A stretch of 64,000 bases of DNA from QVMG01 sp032073245 (lineage in GTDB: Bacteria > Bacteroidota > Bacteroidia > Bacteroidales > Tannerellaceae). Numbering within the stretch: the first letter of the stretch is position 1; each line of letters starts with the position of its first letter. Of this stretch, positions 9,028 to 18,306 are shown piece after piece. The DNA is taken from the NCBI GenBank assembly GCA_032073245.1, contig DAMANX010000007.1, forward strand, positions 1 through 64,000. Direction: 5' to 3'. Below the pieces are notes generated by a model. The model did not search any database. It was not told the origin of the DNA and saw only the letters and a list, made by a program, of their open reading frames with translations. The translations under genes were made by a program, and so were the position numbers.

Positions 9028-9720
9028 ATGCTTTTACATATAGAAACGTCCACAAATGTATGTTCGGTTGCTTTGTCTGATAAAGGGCAGTTGATATTTG
9101 AAAAGGTTTCTTACGAAGGCCCTTCCCATGCTGCTTTAGCCGGAGTGTTTGTGGAGGAAGCCATACAAAAGATGAAAGAATCGGGAGGAAGGCTGGATGC
9201 TGTTGCAGTGAGTAGTGGCCCTGGTTCGTATACCGGATTGCGGATAGGTGCCTCTCTGGCAAAAGGTGTTTGCTTTGGTTATGATATACCTTTGATTTCG
9301 GTTTCTACCTTGGAAGTCTTAGCATACGCGGCTGTGAAATCTCATGCTGTTGACTCTTCCGCGCTTTACTGTGCGATGATTGATGCCCGACGAATGGAAG
9401 TTTACTCGGCACTCTACGATGCACGCCTTGAAGTAGTGCGTCAGACTGAAGCGGAAATTATTACCCCCGAAAGTTATGAGGGATATTTAGACAAAAATGA
9501 AGTTTGCTTCTTTGGAAATGGCGCTACCAAATGTAAAGAAGTAATTCATTCCGACAATGCATACTTTCTAGACAATATCTATCCCTTAGCGGCGAATATG
9601 ATCCCCTTTGCAGAAGAAAACTATAAAGCAGGCACTTTTGTCGATGCTGCCTATTATGAACCTTTCTACCTGAAAGAATTCCAGGCAACAAAAGCCGCAA
9701 ACAAAGTGTTGGGCATTTAG
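9028..9720 (+). CDS. tsaB: tRNA threonylcarbamoyladenosine biosynthesis protein TsaB
   Basis: A 230-residue cytosolic partner of TsaD in the t6A tRNA-modification complex. The N-terminal ASKHA-type fold starts LLHIETSTNVCSVAL, and the family motif SGPGSYTGLRIG lies near residues 63-74. The length fits TsaB. It is transcribed divergently from yicC with a heptamer-repeat leader. Its stop codon (ending 9720) directly abuts the stop of the convergent adhesin gene (9721), leaving no room for a terminator. Confidence 0.94.
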   Translation: MLLHIETSTNVCSVALSDKGQLIFEKVSYEGPSHAALAGVFVEEAIQKMKESGGRLDAVAVSSGPGSYTGLRIGASLAKGVCFGYDIPLISVSTLEVLAYAAVKSHAVDSSALYCAMIDARRMEVYSALYDARLEVVRQTEAEIITPESYEGYLDKNEVCFFGNGATKCKEVIHSDNAYFLDNIYPLAANMIPFAEENYKAGTFVDAAYYEPFYLKEFQATKAANKVLGI

Positions 9721-12700
9721 CTAATTCACCGTACGCACACAGCGTACGCCTCCTACATTTGTATTATCATTGAGTCCACTTATATCAGGGGAAATTCCTT
9801 TCCCTCCTCCCTGGGAGATGCCAAATGTCCAGACTGAAGATCCATCATCAACCATTTTTGTAGATGTCCAGTAGCTATAGGCTTCTATTAAAGGTTTATA
9901 ATTTCCATTCCATTGATCCTCACTCAGCGGGGCAAATCCTGGAAAATCTCTTATGTCATTGTATTCTGCCTTTGTTCCACCGAGTGCAAATATAAGGAAG
10001 AGTTCCCGCTGGGTTGGAAGACGCCAATTACCTCCTTTTGCCTTACAAGCGGCCATGGCTTGTGATTGAGTATAAGTTTCTAGTTCCCATTTATCAGGGC
10101 TAATCTCTTTCCATTGGTTTATATCCTCATTATCCACCTGAAATTTGGCCGCAAGACGGGCATGTTCGACTATTTCTGTATCGTCGACAGGAGGAGTATT
10201 TATGGCGAGAGAGTTAACCCCTCCATGCTCGTTCTCCGATACGATAATTGGGCCGTCCGTGCTTCTGTTATCTACATGTGGATAATAGTAGTTGCTGCTG
10301 CGAGGGAATTTTTCTGGAGAGAAAAGGGGATTTTCTGTTGTCGAATCCCATTTGGTATACACACACCTGGTCATTATTTCTGTAAAATATTCCGCATACG
10401 AATACCCATGAGAGGCCTGCAGAGTAGCATGTGTTGTACCATTATCCAGCGTCCCTAATGTCCATAGGTGATAATAATACCAACCTTCCATCATTCTGAA
10501 ATCAGATGCTGCATACGGATCCCGGTAATCCTCTTGATTGAATAATGCAGGGCGATAGGCGTATATCAGACAAAGTTCCGTGTAGGATGGCAACCGCCAT
10601 CCTTCGCCAATAGCTTTGCAGACATTGTTAGCTTCCTCCCATGTGGAAAACGATGACTGTTCTACTCCGTTACTGCGGGTACGCGGCAAGTTTATCGGGA
10701 AGACATAGAACATAGGTGTAATACCATTGCCCGGAGCATAGTCCTGATGGTGCTCAAAAATGCAGAACCTCAAGGTTTTAGGCGGCTGACTATGGTCGTT
10801 TGCCGGTTTGAATTCTACATAAACATAACCGGATAATCCCTCTTGCCATTCGGCAGTCGTCATTTTCAGAAAGGTAGATCTCTGTTCTCTTCCACCTGCA
10901 GTTCCGAGAGCACCGGTTCTCATATATCCCGGTTCTTCTTTAACAGTTATGAGTGAACCGGGTGATTGTGGAACCATAATACGATCATCTGTCACTTCAT
11001 AGATATTTGTAATTTCCCATTCAGTATTTGATTTGATCTCTAAGGTATAATCCATATTACCTAAGTAAAATCGTTTATCGATATCCGGGGAGTAGACTAA
11101 CCAGTCTCCTTGATAAATTTTCAAAAAAACTTTCTTCTCCTGACTCCAACCTACCGTAGTTGCATAAAAAGTATATTTATCCCAGTAATCAATATCTTCT
11201 TCTCCAGGAAGTGGTGCTATATCAAAAGGAAGCGCTTCCTGTGCATCCCAGGCGGGTGCATCGCCCGCGGATTCATGTATACTGATAGGTATTGGATATA
11301 AACTATTTGAAGGATCTGAATATGTTATCTGAGTAGCTCTATCCCCGCCAGCACTGATTTCCGGTATCCAATCCGTAGGATTCCTAAGTATCCTGACTTT
11401 TTCAGCTCCGCTGCTTGCTACATATATTCTTTTTGCAGGAACACTACTTTCTCCTGTATGTAAATCAAAATCTAAATTATAATTTTTATCATTATTATTA
11501 TCCAGTGAATAGGGTAATTCTTCTCCGTTTTCATTAAGAAGCAAAATATTTAAATCTGTAGTTTCAGTAGTACCCTTTTCAGTAACTGTAATATCAAGAT
11601 TTAGACGTTCAGTTACTGTAAGACGTATTACCGCGACTCGTACCTCGCCGGGAGCTGGAGGATTGAGTGGTCTTTTCAGTGTGAATTGAGGCCACCACTT
11701 TGAATCGTAATGCACTGTACCACCATCTTCAAGACTCCCATTTATCCATTCTCCAAATTGAAGCCACTCTGTTCCTTCTATAATTTCAGCTTTCCACCTC
11801 CAGTCATCAGGAAGATAATTTTCCCAATAATTACTTTTGAAGAAAGGAAAAACATAACCCCACGAATCATCCTGATAATTTGGTGATAAAATAACATTGT
11901 CTGTCTCCACCCCCAGCCAATATCGTCCATCATATACTATTTTTTGATATATTTCACCTCCCCATAATCCCAGCATATCTGTTTTCATATTTGTTACGGC
12001 AGGAGCCTTTACAGCTTCATCTTCAGTTTTATATCCATTGCCATAGACCTCCGCAATAGTAAAAATGTAATGGTAATTTCGCTGAACAGGTATGGTCTTA
12101 TTTTCAGGATGCTGCCACGATCCCTCTTCCGGGATTGTGAAATTAACCCGGTACCAGGAGGATTCACCACCGTTATATATGCCTTTCAAAAGAAGATAGG
12201 AGTCTCCATTATTTGACTCGAATGCATAAATGGTATTTTCTGCTGGGTATTCATATTCAAACCCTTCCCACCATTGGGTGTTTGCATTGTCGGGGACATG
12301 GATAGTTCCGTCATCTGCCAATGTTGCGATATAGCCCTTGCTGTGATGACCTACTAAAATAATGTTTTCTAAAACAAAGTTCTCCACATTATCGGCCACG
12401 GTAACATCGATCCGTGCCAACATGCGTGTCAAAGAGATATCCTCGAGGGTAGTAGATATATTGATGCCATTGCTTAAGATTGCTTCACCATACATGGGAA
12501 TAGGTGTTTCTTCAATATTCCATTTACCGTTATTTTCCCAAATAAGCTTCTGGCGGGTCTCTTCTAAAGTTTTTTCTGTGTCAAGCCAAGAAAGAACTTC
12601 TCCATTTTGCACGAAGAGTTTACGTGCATTCGCAACCAACATGATACTAACCTCTTTTGAAGTATCTGATAGTTTGCTTTTAAAAGTTATTTCTTTATCG

Positions 12701-13011
12701 GTCTGTGTGAAACCACCAGTTGATAACGAGCGGATTTCTTTGAAATAGAAATCATTGACACCCGCTTCTATCCTTTTTTCAAAAACAATAAGCTCTATTG
12801 TCTCAATTTTTAAATCATAATCTATCTCACCTGCTTTGGTCATAGTGGGAGTTTGTAATCCCGGCACATGAACAGTGAAACTTACTAGTGTTTCTGATCT
12901 ACCAAACGGTGAAGAAATCTCTGTCTCATTTACACATCCCAAAAGAAGGATAAGAAGAAATATAGAGAATTTCCATAGGGTATGTGTGATAGATGTTATA
13001 TATTTAGGCAT
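9721..13011 (-). CDS. Candidate fimbrial tip adhesin with two Lcl/DUF1566-like modules
   Basis: A 1096-residue lipoprotein precursor with lipid cysteine at about residue 26 (LLLGC). A TMTKAG site at residues 57-61 could be a protease processing site like that of FimA-type pilins. The N-terminal region resembles fimbrillin subunits, the middle holds several BACON-like beta-sandwiches, and the C-terminal third has two modules marked by WRLPSYTEL and WRLPTQREL, the second ending YWTST and GGVRCVRTV as in DUF1566/Lcl C-terminal domains. Last in the fimbrial operon and far the largest, it fits a tip adhesin; ligand binding is inferred. I chose the ATG at 13011; a TTG at 13020 is also in frame. Confidence 0.75.
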   Translation of the reverse strand: MPKYITSITHTLWKFSIFLLILLLGCVNETEISSPFGRSETLVSFTVHVPGLQTPTMTKAGEIDYDLKIETIELIVFEKRIEAGVNDFYFKEIRSLSTGGFTQTDKEITFKSKLSDTSKEVSIMLVANARKLFVQNGEVLSWLDTEKTLEETRQKLIWENNGKWNIEETPIPMYGEAILSNGINISTTLEDISLTRMLARIDVTVADNVENFVLENIILVGHHSKGYIATLADDGTIHVPDNANTQWWEGFEYEYPAENTIYAFESNNGDSYLLLKGIYNGGESSWYRVNFTIPEEGSWQHPENKTIPVQRNYHYIFTIAEVYGNGYKTEDEAVKAPAVTNMKTDMLGLWGGEIYQKIVYDGRYWLGVETDNVILSPNYQDDSWGYVFPFFKSNYWENYLPDDWRWKAEIIEGTEWLQFGEWINGSLEDGGTVHYDSKWWPQFTLKRPLNPPAPGEVRVAVIRLTVTERLNLDITVTEKGTTETTDLNILLLNENGEELPYSLDNNNDKNYNLDFDLHTGESSVPAKRIYVASSGAEKVRILRNPTDWIPEISAGGDRATQITYSDPSNSLYPIPISIHESAGDAPAWDAQEALPFDIAPLPGEEDIDYWDKYTFYATTVGWSQEKKVFLKIYQGDWLVYSPDIDKRFYLGNMDYTLEIKSNTEWEITNIYEVTDDRIMVPQSPGSLITVKEEPGYMRTGALGTAGGREQRSTFLKMTTAEWQEGLSGYVYVEFKPANDHSQPPKTLRFCIFEHHQDYAPGNGITPMFYVFPINLPRTRSNGVEQSSFSTWEEANNVCKAIGEGWRLPSYTELCLIYAYRPALFNQEDYRDPYAASDFRMMEGWYYYHLWTLGTLDNGTTHATLQASHGYSYAEYFTEIMTRCVYTKWDSTTENPLFSPEKFPRSSNYYYPHVDNRSTDGPIIVSENEHGGVNSLAINTPPVDDTEIVEHARLAAKFQVDNEDINQWKEISPDKWELETYTQSQAMAACKAKGGNWRLPTQRELFLIFALGGTKAEYNDIRDFPGFAPLSEDQWNGNYKPLIEAYSYWTSTKMVDDGSSVWTFGISQGGGKGISPDISGLNDNTNVGGVRCVRTVN

Positions 13012-13031
13012 AGTCTTCAATTTTATGTTTT

Positions 13032-14711
13032 TTACTCGACAGCTGTAATAACAATGTTTTTCTGAGAAAGGCTTCCTTCCGGATCGACCACAATAATTTC
13101 CGCTTTACGGCCAGGTTGGGCGTTTGCTTTCAGAAAAAAATAGAAAGTAGCATCATTAGCAGTACTACCTACCCATGGCACGGATCCACCTATTGATGAG
13201 CGGGAAGGCAATAAAATCTGATAAGGATCTTCTATCCTGTCGATTTTCCACTGTTTATTATCTATAGCTTTCAATCGGAATGAATGCTCTTCTCCATTTA
13301 TAGGATATTCATTACCTATTGGAGCTGTAAGAGTTACCCATTCGTTTGTAGACTGATAGACAAATATCTTATAAAAGAGATTCCCAGCTCGCAGGATGAA
13401 GCTAGTTTCTCGCTCTCCCTCTATGTTCTCATCACATTGTATACTTATTTGTCTACTATCGATATCTGAATCTGGAGTTATATCATCTCCCAGCTCGACT
13501 GTACACCATTCTACAGATGGTTTTTCGTTTAAAATCAATCCTGATTGAATTCCTGTTTTTCCGTCATAATTCGTTTCGCAATTGAGTATTATTTCACCTC
13601 CATCAGAACCAAATTTTATAACTGGATCTGTATGGAATTTTAGATAATAGGAACCGTCAAACACTACATATTGCCCATTCGGGATCCATTCATCTACCAG
13701 GGCAGAAACGCTGATGCCGTCCCAGTTAACTGAAAGCTGATATGTTACACTTTGATTCATGATCCATTCCTGGGCGACAGGGGCGGTATATGTTTTCGGA
13801 TTGCCGTTGATGGTGACTGTGACCTGCATTTCTATGCCGCTATTTTCAACCTTCTGAGGGATTACCAGCATTTCACCTTCGAGTGAGGTATAGTCAGATT
13901 TGTTAATCTCAACCGAATTGAAATCTATTGCTAACGGAGTTTCGGGTTGGTTACCAGGATTGATTGTCCATGCAGCATACGGATCTGTGGCAGTTATATT
14001 GAGTACCCCCAGTGTAGCCGCGTTTACTATTTTAATTCCGGTAACTTTAATAATATTGGCATTACCATTCCCATCATTCTCCGGAAAATTTTCATGCACC
14101 TTCGCCCTAAATCTGAGTCGTGCCAGAGAGTGTTGGAATTCAATCCCTACAGGGTTCACATCTGAGATAATCGAGGTGCTCGCCGCATACATCAGGTCAA
14201 CTTGATTGGATGCATTGGCCGGTACTGAATAGGTGATGTCGAGTTGTTCCTCTGTTTCATGCTGTTCCGCATGTATAATACCAGCGTAATCTTTACTGTG
14301 TGGATAATAGGCAAAGAAACTTAAACCTTCATGGAGGTTTTCCGGCCAGAGTACACGGGGTGAATAAGAAAGCTTTCCTTCTCCTTTATTCGTCACAGCC
14401 GTATTATTAAAGGCCACTACATTGACTTTTTTAGGGTCCGGGTTTTCAAACGGTTCGATTGAACCTGAGCCATTAAATCCATGCTGGTAGGCAAAAATAC
14501 CGAAAACGCCGCCTACAGGAAAGCCAGTACCTTCAATGGCCGCCTTAGTTGCTGGTTTGTCTATAGGAGCATAAAATTCAATAGTCTTTCCCTCCGCTGG
14601 GATAATTTCTTCTTCGTAGACAGACCCTTCACAAGCAGAAAGGCATAACCACATGACTGCTGCTGCAATCAAGTGGAAAATGCTGAATATGTTTGTTCGT
14701 TGTCTGTTCAT
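13032..14711 (-). CDS. Fimbrillin-family accessory subunit with BACON-like domain
   Basis: A 559-residue lipoprotein precursor (lipobox cysteine near residue 27, LCLSAC). After a KPATKAAI segment (cleavable Lys near residue 56) comes a Fimbrillin-like domain (about 40-340), recognisable from FGIFAYQHG and LSFFAYYPHS. The remainder contains a BACON-like beta-sandwich (about 365-470) and a further sandwich. It lies 8 bases from the preceding gene and 20 from the adhesin gene. A structural role in the shaft or near the tip is likely; which position is inferred. Confidence 0.8.
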   Translation of the reverse strand: MNRQRTNIFSIFHLIAAAVMWLCLSACEGSVYEEEIIPAEGKTIEFYAPIDKPATKAAIEGTGFPVGGVFGIFAYQHGFNGSGSIEPFENPDPKKVNVVAFNNTAVTNKGEGKLSYSPRVLWPENLHEGLSFFAYYPHSKDYAGIIHAEQHETEEQLDITYSVPANASNQVDLMYAASTSIISDVNPVGIEFQHSLARLRFRAKVHENFPENDGNGNANIIKVTGIKIVNAATLGVLNITATDPYAAWTINPGNQPETPLAIDFNSVEINKSDYTSLEGEMLVIPQKVENSGIEMQVTVTINGNPKTYTAPVAQEWIMNQSVTYQLSVNWDGISVSALVDEWIPNGQYVVFDGSYYLKFHTDPVIKFGSDGGEIILNCETNYDGKTGIQSGLILNEKPSVEWCTVELGDDITPDSDIDSRQISIQCDENIEGERETSFILRAGNLFYKIFVYQSTNEWVTLTAPIGNEYPINGEEHSFRLKAIDNKQWKIDRIEDPYQILLPSRSSIGGSVPWVGSTANDATFYFFLKANAQPGRKAEIIVVDPEGSLSQKNIVITAVE

Positions 14712-14719
14712 TGTTACGT

Positions 14720-15808
14720 TTATTCCAAAACTATATCTTCTGTTTCTTCATTTCCCCATTCCTTTACACTCACAGAAAATTCTATATAGTCACCGGGATT
14801 GAGGGTGCCGGTTACTTTATAGCGGTTATTGCGTGGAAGAGTGAATTCCGTTTCGTCCGCATTGCTCAGCGTAAGGCTGTATTGTTCTTCCCCCAGGCCA
14901 TCATCGATGGTGACTTGAAGTTGCATGCCTGACTTTTCCTGGCCCGTCGGCTCCAAAACAGATTCGGGCAGAATTAAACGTTTGTACCAATACCATTTTC
15001 CGTTTTTCTCAACAAATGATACCTCGTCGGATGAGGATGTTATTGTGTAATTGACTTCCTGACCTGCCAGTTCAGCCGGCTCGTCATATATGTCTCCATT
15101 GTTCGAAGCGAATGTCCGGTAACCGGGAATAGGGGATTCGAAAGAACCAGTTCCATTCACGTTTACTTTTGGAGAAAGATAGATTTGTTTCGGTACATTG
15201 ATAACCTGCAAGTTTGTGAACCCTTTTTTTATAGACTCTGCCGTAGTCTCTATAATAAGGTCTACCCGTATACCAGCACGTTCCACCTCTACAGCCCAAG
15301 GTTGAGGGGTTGCTAGCCCCCCGACAGTAAGGTCACTTTCGCCTGTTAATATTATATTCTTAATCAACCGGAGCATAGGAATGGAATAGTCGTTGCGAAA
15401 GGCAGATGAGGCAATTGGCTCTGCTTTCAAATTGTCGAACGTTTTTGCCTTTGTATAGTTTTGGAGACGAGATGTCAGACCTGTATCAGAATCCCCATTC
15501 ACGATAAAGGCGAAATCATAATGCCCCGGGTCTAGTTTTAATTGAATGTTTTCGGGCTGATCGGTTACAGTTATGGTCTTATAATCCTGAGCGGCAAATT
15601 GTCCGTTGGTATGGTAAAATGCCATAATGCGTATGGACGTAATGGCATTGTCCGGATCGCTGATAGCGTCGGTCAATATTCCTCTTGTAGAGATATCAAG
15701 AGTTACCTTTTCCCCCTCTTCGGAAGAAGTAGATTCCTTGTCGCATGATACTGTTAAGAGTGTTGCAAGAAGAAGCAGTAATAGGTTATTTAAATATTTA
15801 ATTTTCAA
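14720..15808 (-). CDS. Fimbrial accessory subunit, FimB/Mfa-like lipoprotein
   Basis: A 362-residue lipoprotein precursor (cysteine at residue 22, LLTVSC) followed by a fimbrillin-type N-domain (ITSIRIMAFYHTNGQF; LDPGHYDFAFIVN) and a C-terminal domain ending FSVSVKEWGNEE. The DISTRGIL segment puts an Arg-Gly site at residues 42-43, the same region cleaved in FimA/Mfa1 precursors. The reading frame opens with TTG at 15806-15808; no ATG lies before or within the signal peptide, so a TTG start is likely. It probably forms a minor shaft or tip-proximal subunit (Mfa3/Mfa4-like by position). Confidence 0.75.
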   Translation of the reverse strand: MKIKYLNNLLLLLLATLLTVSCDKESTSSEEGEKVTLDISTRGILTDAISDPDNAITSIRIMAFYHTNGQFAAQDYKTITVTDQPENIQLKLDPGHYDFAFIVNGDSDTGLTSRLQNYTKAKTFDNLKAEPIASSAFRNDYSIPMLRLIKNIILTGESDLTVGGLATPQPWAVEVERAGIRVDLIIETTAESIKKGFTNLQVINVPKQIYLSPKVNVNGTGSFESPIPGYRTFASNNGDIYDEPAELAGQEVNYTITSSSDEVSFVEKNGKWYWYKRLILPESVLEPTGQEKSGMQLQVTIDDGLGEEQYSLTLSNADETEFTLPRNNRYKVTGTLNPGDYIEFSVSVKEWGNEETEDIVLE

Positions 15809-15845
15809 TTCTTGTCGCTTTTCTTTGTTTTACTAATTGTCGCTT

Positions 15846-16850
15846 TTACCAGTCATCTCCAGGCCCGAAATCTTTTTCGATCTCAACAACCCCATTCCAT
15901 GCAGCCTCTTTTACTCGGATCGTAATATTACTTTTTCCAAAATATATTTCGATCACATTTAGTTGATCGTTTTTTACCTGAAGTGGATTCCCAAAAGAGT
16001 CTACTGTTACAGGTGTTTCGGGAACTAGTTGTCCTTTGTAATAAATGTTTATCGATACCGGAGTACCTGTATCACTGGAAAGGAGCTGAAAGAAATCCGT
16101 TTTAACGGAACTTACTTGTTTAGGAGATTCAAAATACTCTCTTCCGTCTATCTCGGCGATTCTAAATCCACCAGTTTGTTTATGAGCAACTGAGATTGGA
16201 TTTGCTTTAGTTGTAAGAGCACCATCAAAACGTATAGTCTTATATTGTGTCTCTAGTATGATAGTGTAATCATCATCAGAAGAATCCAAAGTTGCTAAGT
16301 GCTCTTTTAATCCGCGTACGCGTATCATCGTGGCGGCAACTTTTCGATAGATCGGAAGGTCTACGACTTTATCCGTACCTGTATTAGGGATTTCTATCAA
16401 TCCGAAAAAAATATCCGGTGGATTGTTAAAGCAATCAAAATCAAGATATTGTTCTTTCTCTTTTAACGCTATTTCCACTTGCGAAAGCGTCGTGACACCC
16501 GGAATCATAGCTGTTAGTAATACATCATCGCCGGTATTGGCTGTTGATGCCACATATAATTTTTTTGTATGGGGATAAGATAAATGTTCTTCTTTTCCGG
16601 CTTCGGTTGAAAATACATCCAGTAATACCTGATTTTCATTGAATACGTAAAGCATAACATTTTCAAGTGTACCTTCTCCTATCCAGTCTGAATTTGAACT
16701 ATTCTGACTGGTTGGAACAACACGCACGATGTTTACACATTCATTCAAGCCTTCTTTTATACAAGATGTCGTAAGTACTACCAAAATCAGCATTGGCAGA
16801 AAAAAACGTGTATAGCTGAAGTCTTTATAGCCCCATATTCTTATGCTCAT
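15846..16850 (-). CDS. FimB/Mfa2-type fimbrial anchor lipoprotein
   Basis: A 334-residue lipoprotein with the lipobox and second cysteine typical of Mfa2/FimB anchors (SCIKEGLNEC). The two-sandwich body includes VMLYVFNENQVLLD and LYVASTANTG segments. In Porphyromonas these proteins anchor the fibre to the outer membrane and control its length. Unlike the other four products of the operon it has no T-[KR]-[AG] processing site after the cysteine, as expected for an anchor that keeps its lipid. It follows the major pilin gene after a strong intergenic hairpin. An in-frame GTG at 16862 precedes the chosen ATG. Confidence 0.87.
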   Translation of the reverse strand: MSIRIWGYKDFSYTRFFLPMLILVVLTTSCIKEGLNECVNIVRVVPTSQNSSNSDWIGEGTLENVMLYVFNENQVLLDVFSTEAGKEEHLSYPHTKKLYVASTANTGDDVLLTAMIPGVTTLSQVEIALKEKEQYLDFDCFNNPPDIFFGLIEIPNTGTDKVVDLPIYRKVAATMIRVRGLKEHLATLDSSDDDYTIILETQYKTIRFDGALTTKANPISVAHKQTGGFRIAEIDGREYFESPKQVSSVKTDFFQLLSSDTGTPVSINIYYKGQLVPETPVTVDSFGNPLQVKNDQLNVIEIYFGKSNITIRVKEAAWNGVVEIEKDFGPGDDW

Positions 16851-16897
16851 TAATAAATTCACTTTGTTTTACTGACTGTTTAGAGTCAATTAGGAAA

Positions 16898-16934
16898 CAT
16901 ATCAAAGATCTGTCTAAAACAGATCTTTGATATG
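16898..16934 (-). terminator. Strong 16-bp stem hairpin between the major pilin and anchor genes
   Basis: A perfect 16-base inverted repeat (16898-16913 and 16919-16934) with a five-base loop sits 26 bases after the pilin stop. There is no long U-run after it on the minus strand (GTTTCC), so it is more likely an attenuator or an RNA 3'-end stabiliser than a full terminator. It could keep the pilin transcript more abundant than those of the anchor and minor subunits. Confidence 0.7.
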
Positions 16935-16959
16935 TCTTTTAGGTATAAAATAATTAAAA

Positions 16960-18306
16960 TTATTTAGGACCGAACTCTTTATTTATTGGAATTGCAACTT
17001 TCCATTTAGCAGGCTGTATTGTAATTGCCAGGTTTGCACTTTCGGTCTCTTCTGGAGTAGTTCCACCACCACCACCATTGGTAAAGTCTCCTTTAAAAAC
17101 GAGATTAGCCTTGTAACGTTGACCTGGTAGAAGTTCATCATCTGTATCTCCATCTTCGACTGTAAGTTTCGGTGCAAATTTTACAGAGAAATAACGCGGA
17201 GTTACATCAGCACCATCTTTGTCTAATTGTTTAGCGGTGATTGTTAGTAAGGTATAGGCTTTATATCCATCAGTATCTGAAATGTACGTGTTTCCAGGAT
17301 TTTTTGCCGCCTCATATTCTTTAGGAGAAAACGCATAAAAGCTACGTATAAATGTTTTTGTAGCAGGATCATAATTTGTAGCTGGAGAAGGCGTGGTATT
17401 ATTCGGATTGTTAGATCCCAACCACTCTGATCCATTCCATTCTGCAAAAAGGAAGGTTTCTTTTGTAAGAGGAGATTCTGGATCAAGCTCTTCTGCTTTT
17501 CCGGATTTACCTTGGCTCCATGCTCCACCATTTGGAATCACACCTGAAGAGAGAACAGGTCCAGTAGTCGGTACAGTGGGAGTAAATGGAGTCACCAGGG
17601 CGCTTGTGTTAGCACTGTATAGTATGGCTACGTTTTCTAACACAACTCCACCTTTAGTTTTATCAGCACGCGCGTTAAAATCAGTAAGACTTGCATAAAG
17701 TCCGGTTGTGGAATTATCTATAGATATATTTGCGTCAATACGGGAAAGAACCGGATGTAATGAAACTTCAGCAGTTCCCTGTATAACTCCGTTTCCATCA
17801 GGTGCTGGGCTCCATTGAGGTTTGCTTTCACCTTGCACCCAAATCTTTTTAGCGATGTAATCAGATTGAGCCTCTTCAAGAGAATTAGTAACAGCTTGTA
17901 AAGCTGCGACTGTTGTAATTGTTGAAAGGTCTACACCAGTAGGTAGATTAGCCAAGATAATTACCTGGTCAACACTTGTAGTCAGATTTTTACCGTTTTC
18001 TGAACCAATATTAGCCTTATCAAAGCTTGTAGTTGTACTTCCAGTTGCTTCCGGATCCATAGATGAGTTTACAACCAGGTTTGCCCCTTGGGCAATAAAG
18101 ATATAAAGCTTACCATTAACATTAACAGCTGATTGTATTTCAGTGCCTTCATCAATATCATCGAAAGCTCCCTTTGTGAAAGTATCCGCTGCTATTTTCA
18201 CATTTACCACAGCGTTTTGCGCGTTCGTTACTCCTGCATCATCGTCATTTGAACAAGATGCTAATCCAATTGTTACCGCTAATGCGGCTAAAAAAACTTT
18301 TTTCAT
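16960..18306 (-). CDS. Major fimbrial subunit (FimA/Mfa1 family, type V pilin)
   Basis: A 448-residue lipoprotein precursor with cysteine at residue 18 (GLASCSNDDD); the acidic run after it suggests surface export. DTFTKGAF gives a Lys45-Gly46 bond at the place where Rgp cleaves FimA and Mfa1 precursors (after Arg46-49). The body is a typical two-domain fimbrillin, and the C-terminus (KWKVAIPINKEFG) matches the Mfa1-type donor/acceptor end. It is first in the operon and followed by the intergenic hairpin, consistent with highest expression. Whether the protease here accepts Lys is inference. Confidence 0.88.
   Translation of the reverse strand: MKKVFLAALAVTIGLASCSNDDDAGVTNAQNAVVNVKIAADTFTKGAFDDIDEGTEIQSAVNVNGKLYIFIAQGANLVVNSSMDPEATGSTTTSFDKANIGSENGKNLTTSVDQVIILANLPTGVDLSTITTVAALQAVTNSLEEAQSDYIAKKIWVQGESKPQWSPAPDGNGVIQGTAEVSLHPVLSRIDANISIDNSTTGLYASLTDFNARADKTKGGVVLENVAILYSANTSALVTPFTPTVPTTGPVLSSGVIPNGGAWSQGKSGKAEELDPESPLTKETFLFAEWNGSEWLGSNNPNNTTPSPATNYDPATKTFIRSFYAFSPKEYEAAKNPGNTYISDTDGYKAYTLLTITAKQLDKDGADVTPRYFSVKFAPKLTVEDGDTDDELLPGQRYKANLVFKGDFTNGGGGGTTPEETESANLAITIQPAKWKVAIPINKEFGPK

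Noticed and set aside
16898..16934. Full Rho-independent terminator after the major pilin gene
   Set aside because: There is no U-tract after the stem on the minus strand, and the following fimbrial genes have no obvious promoter of their own.
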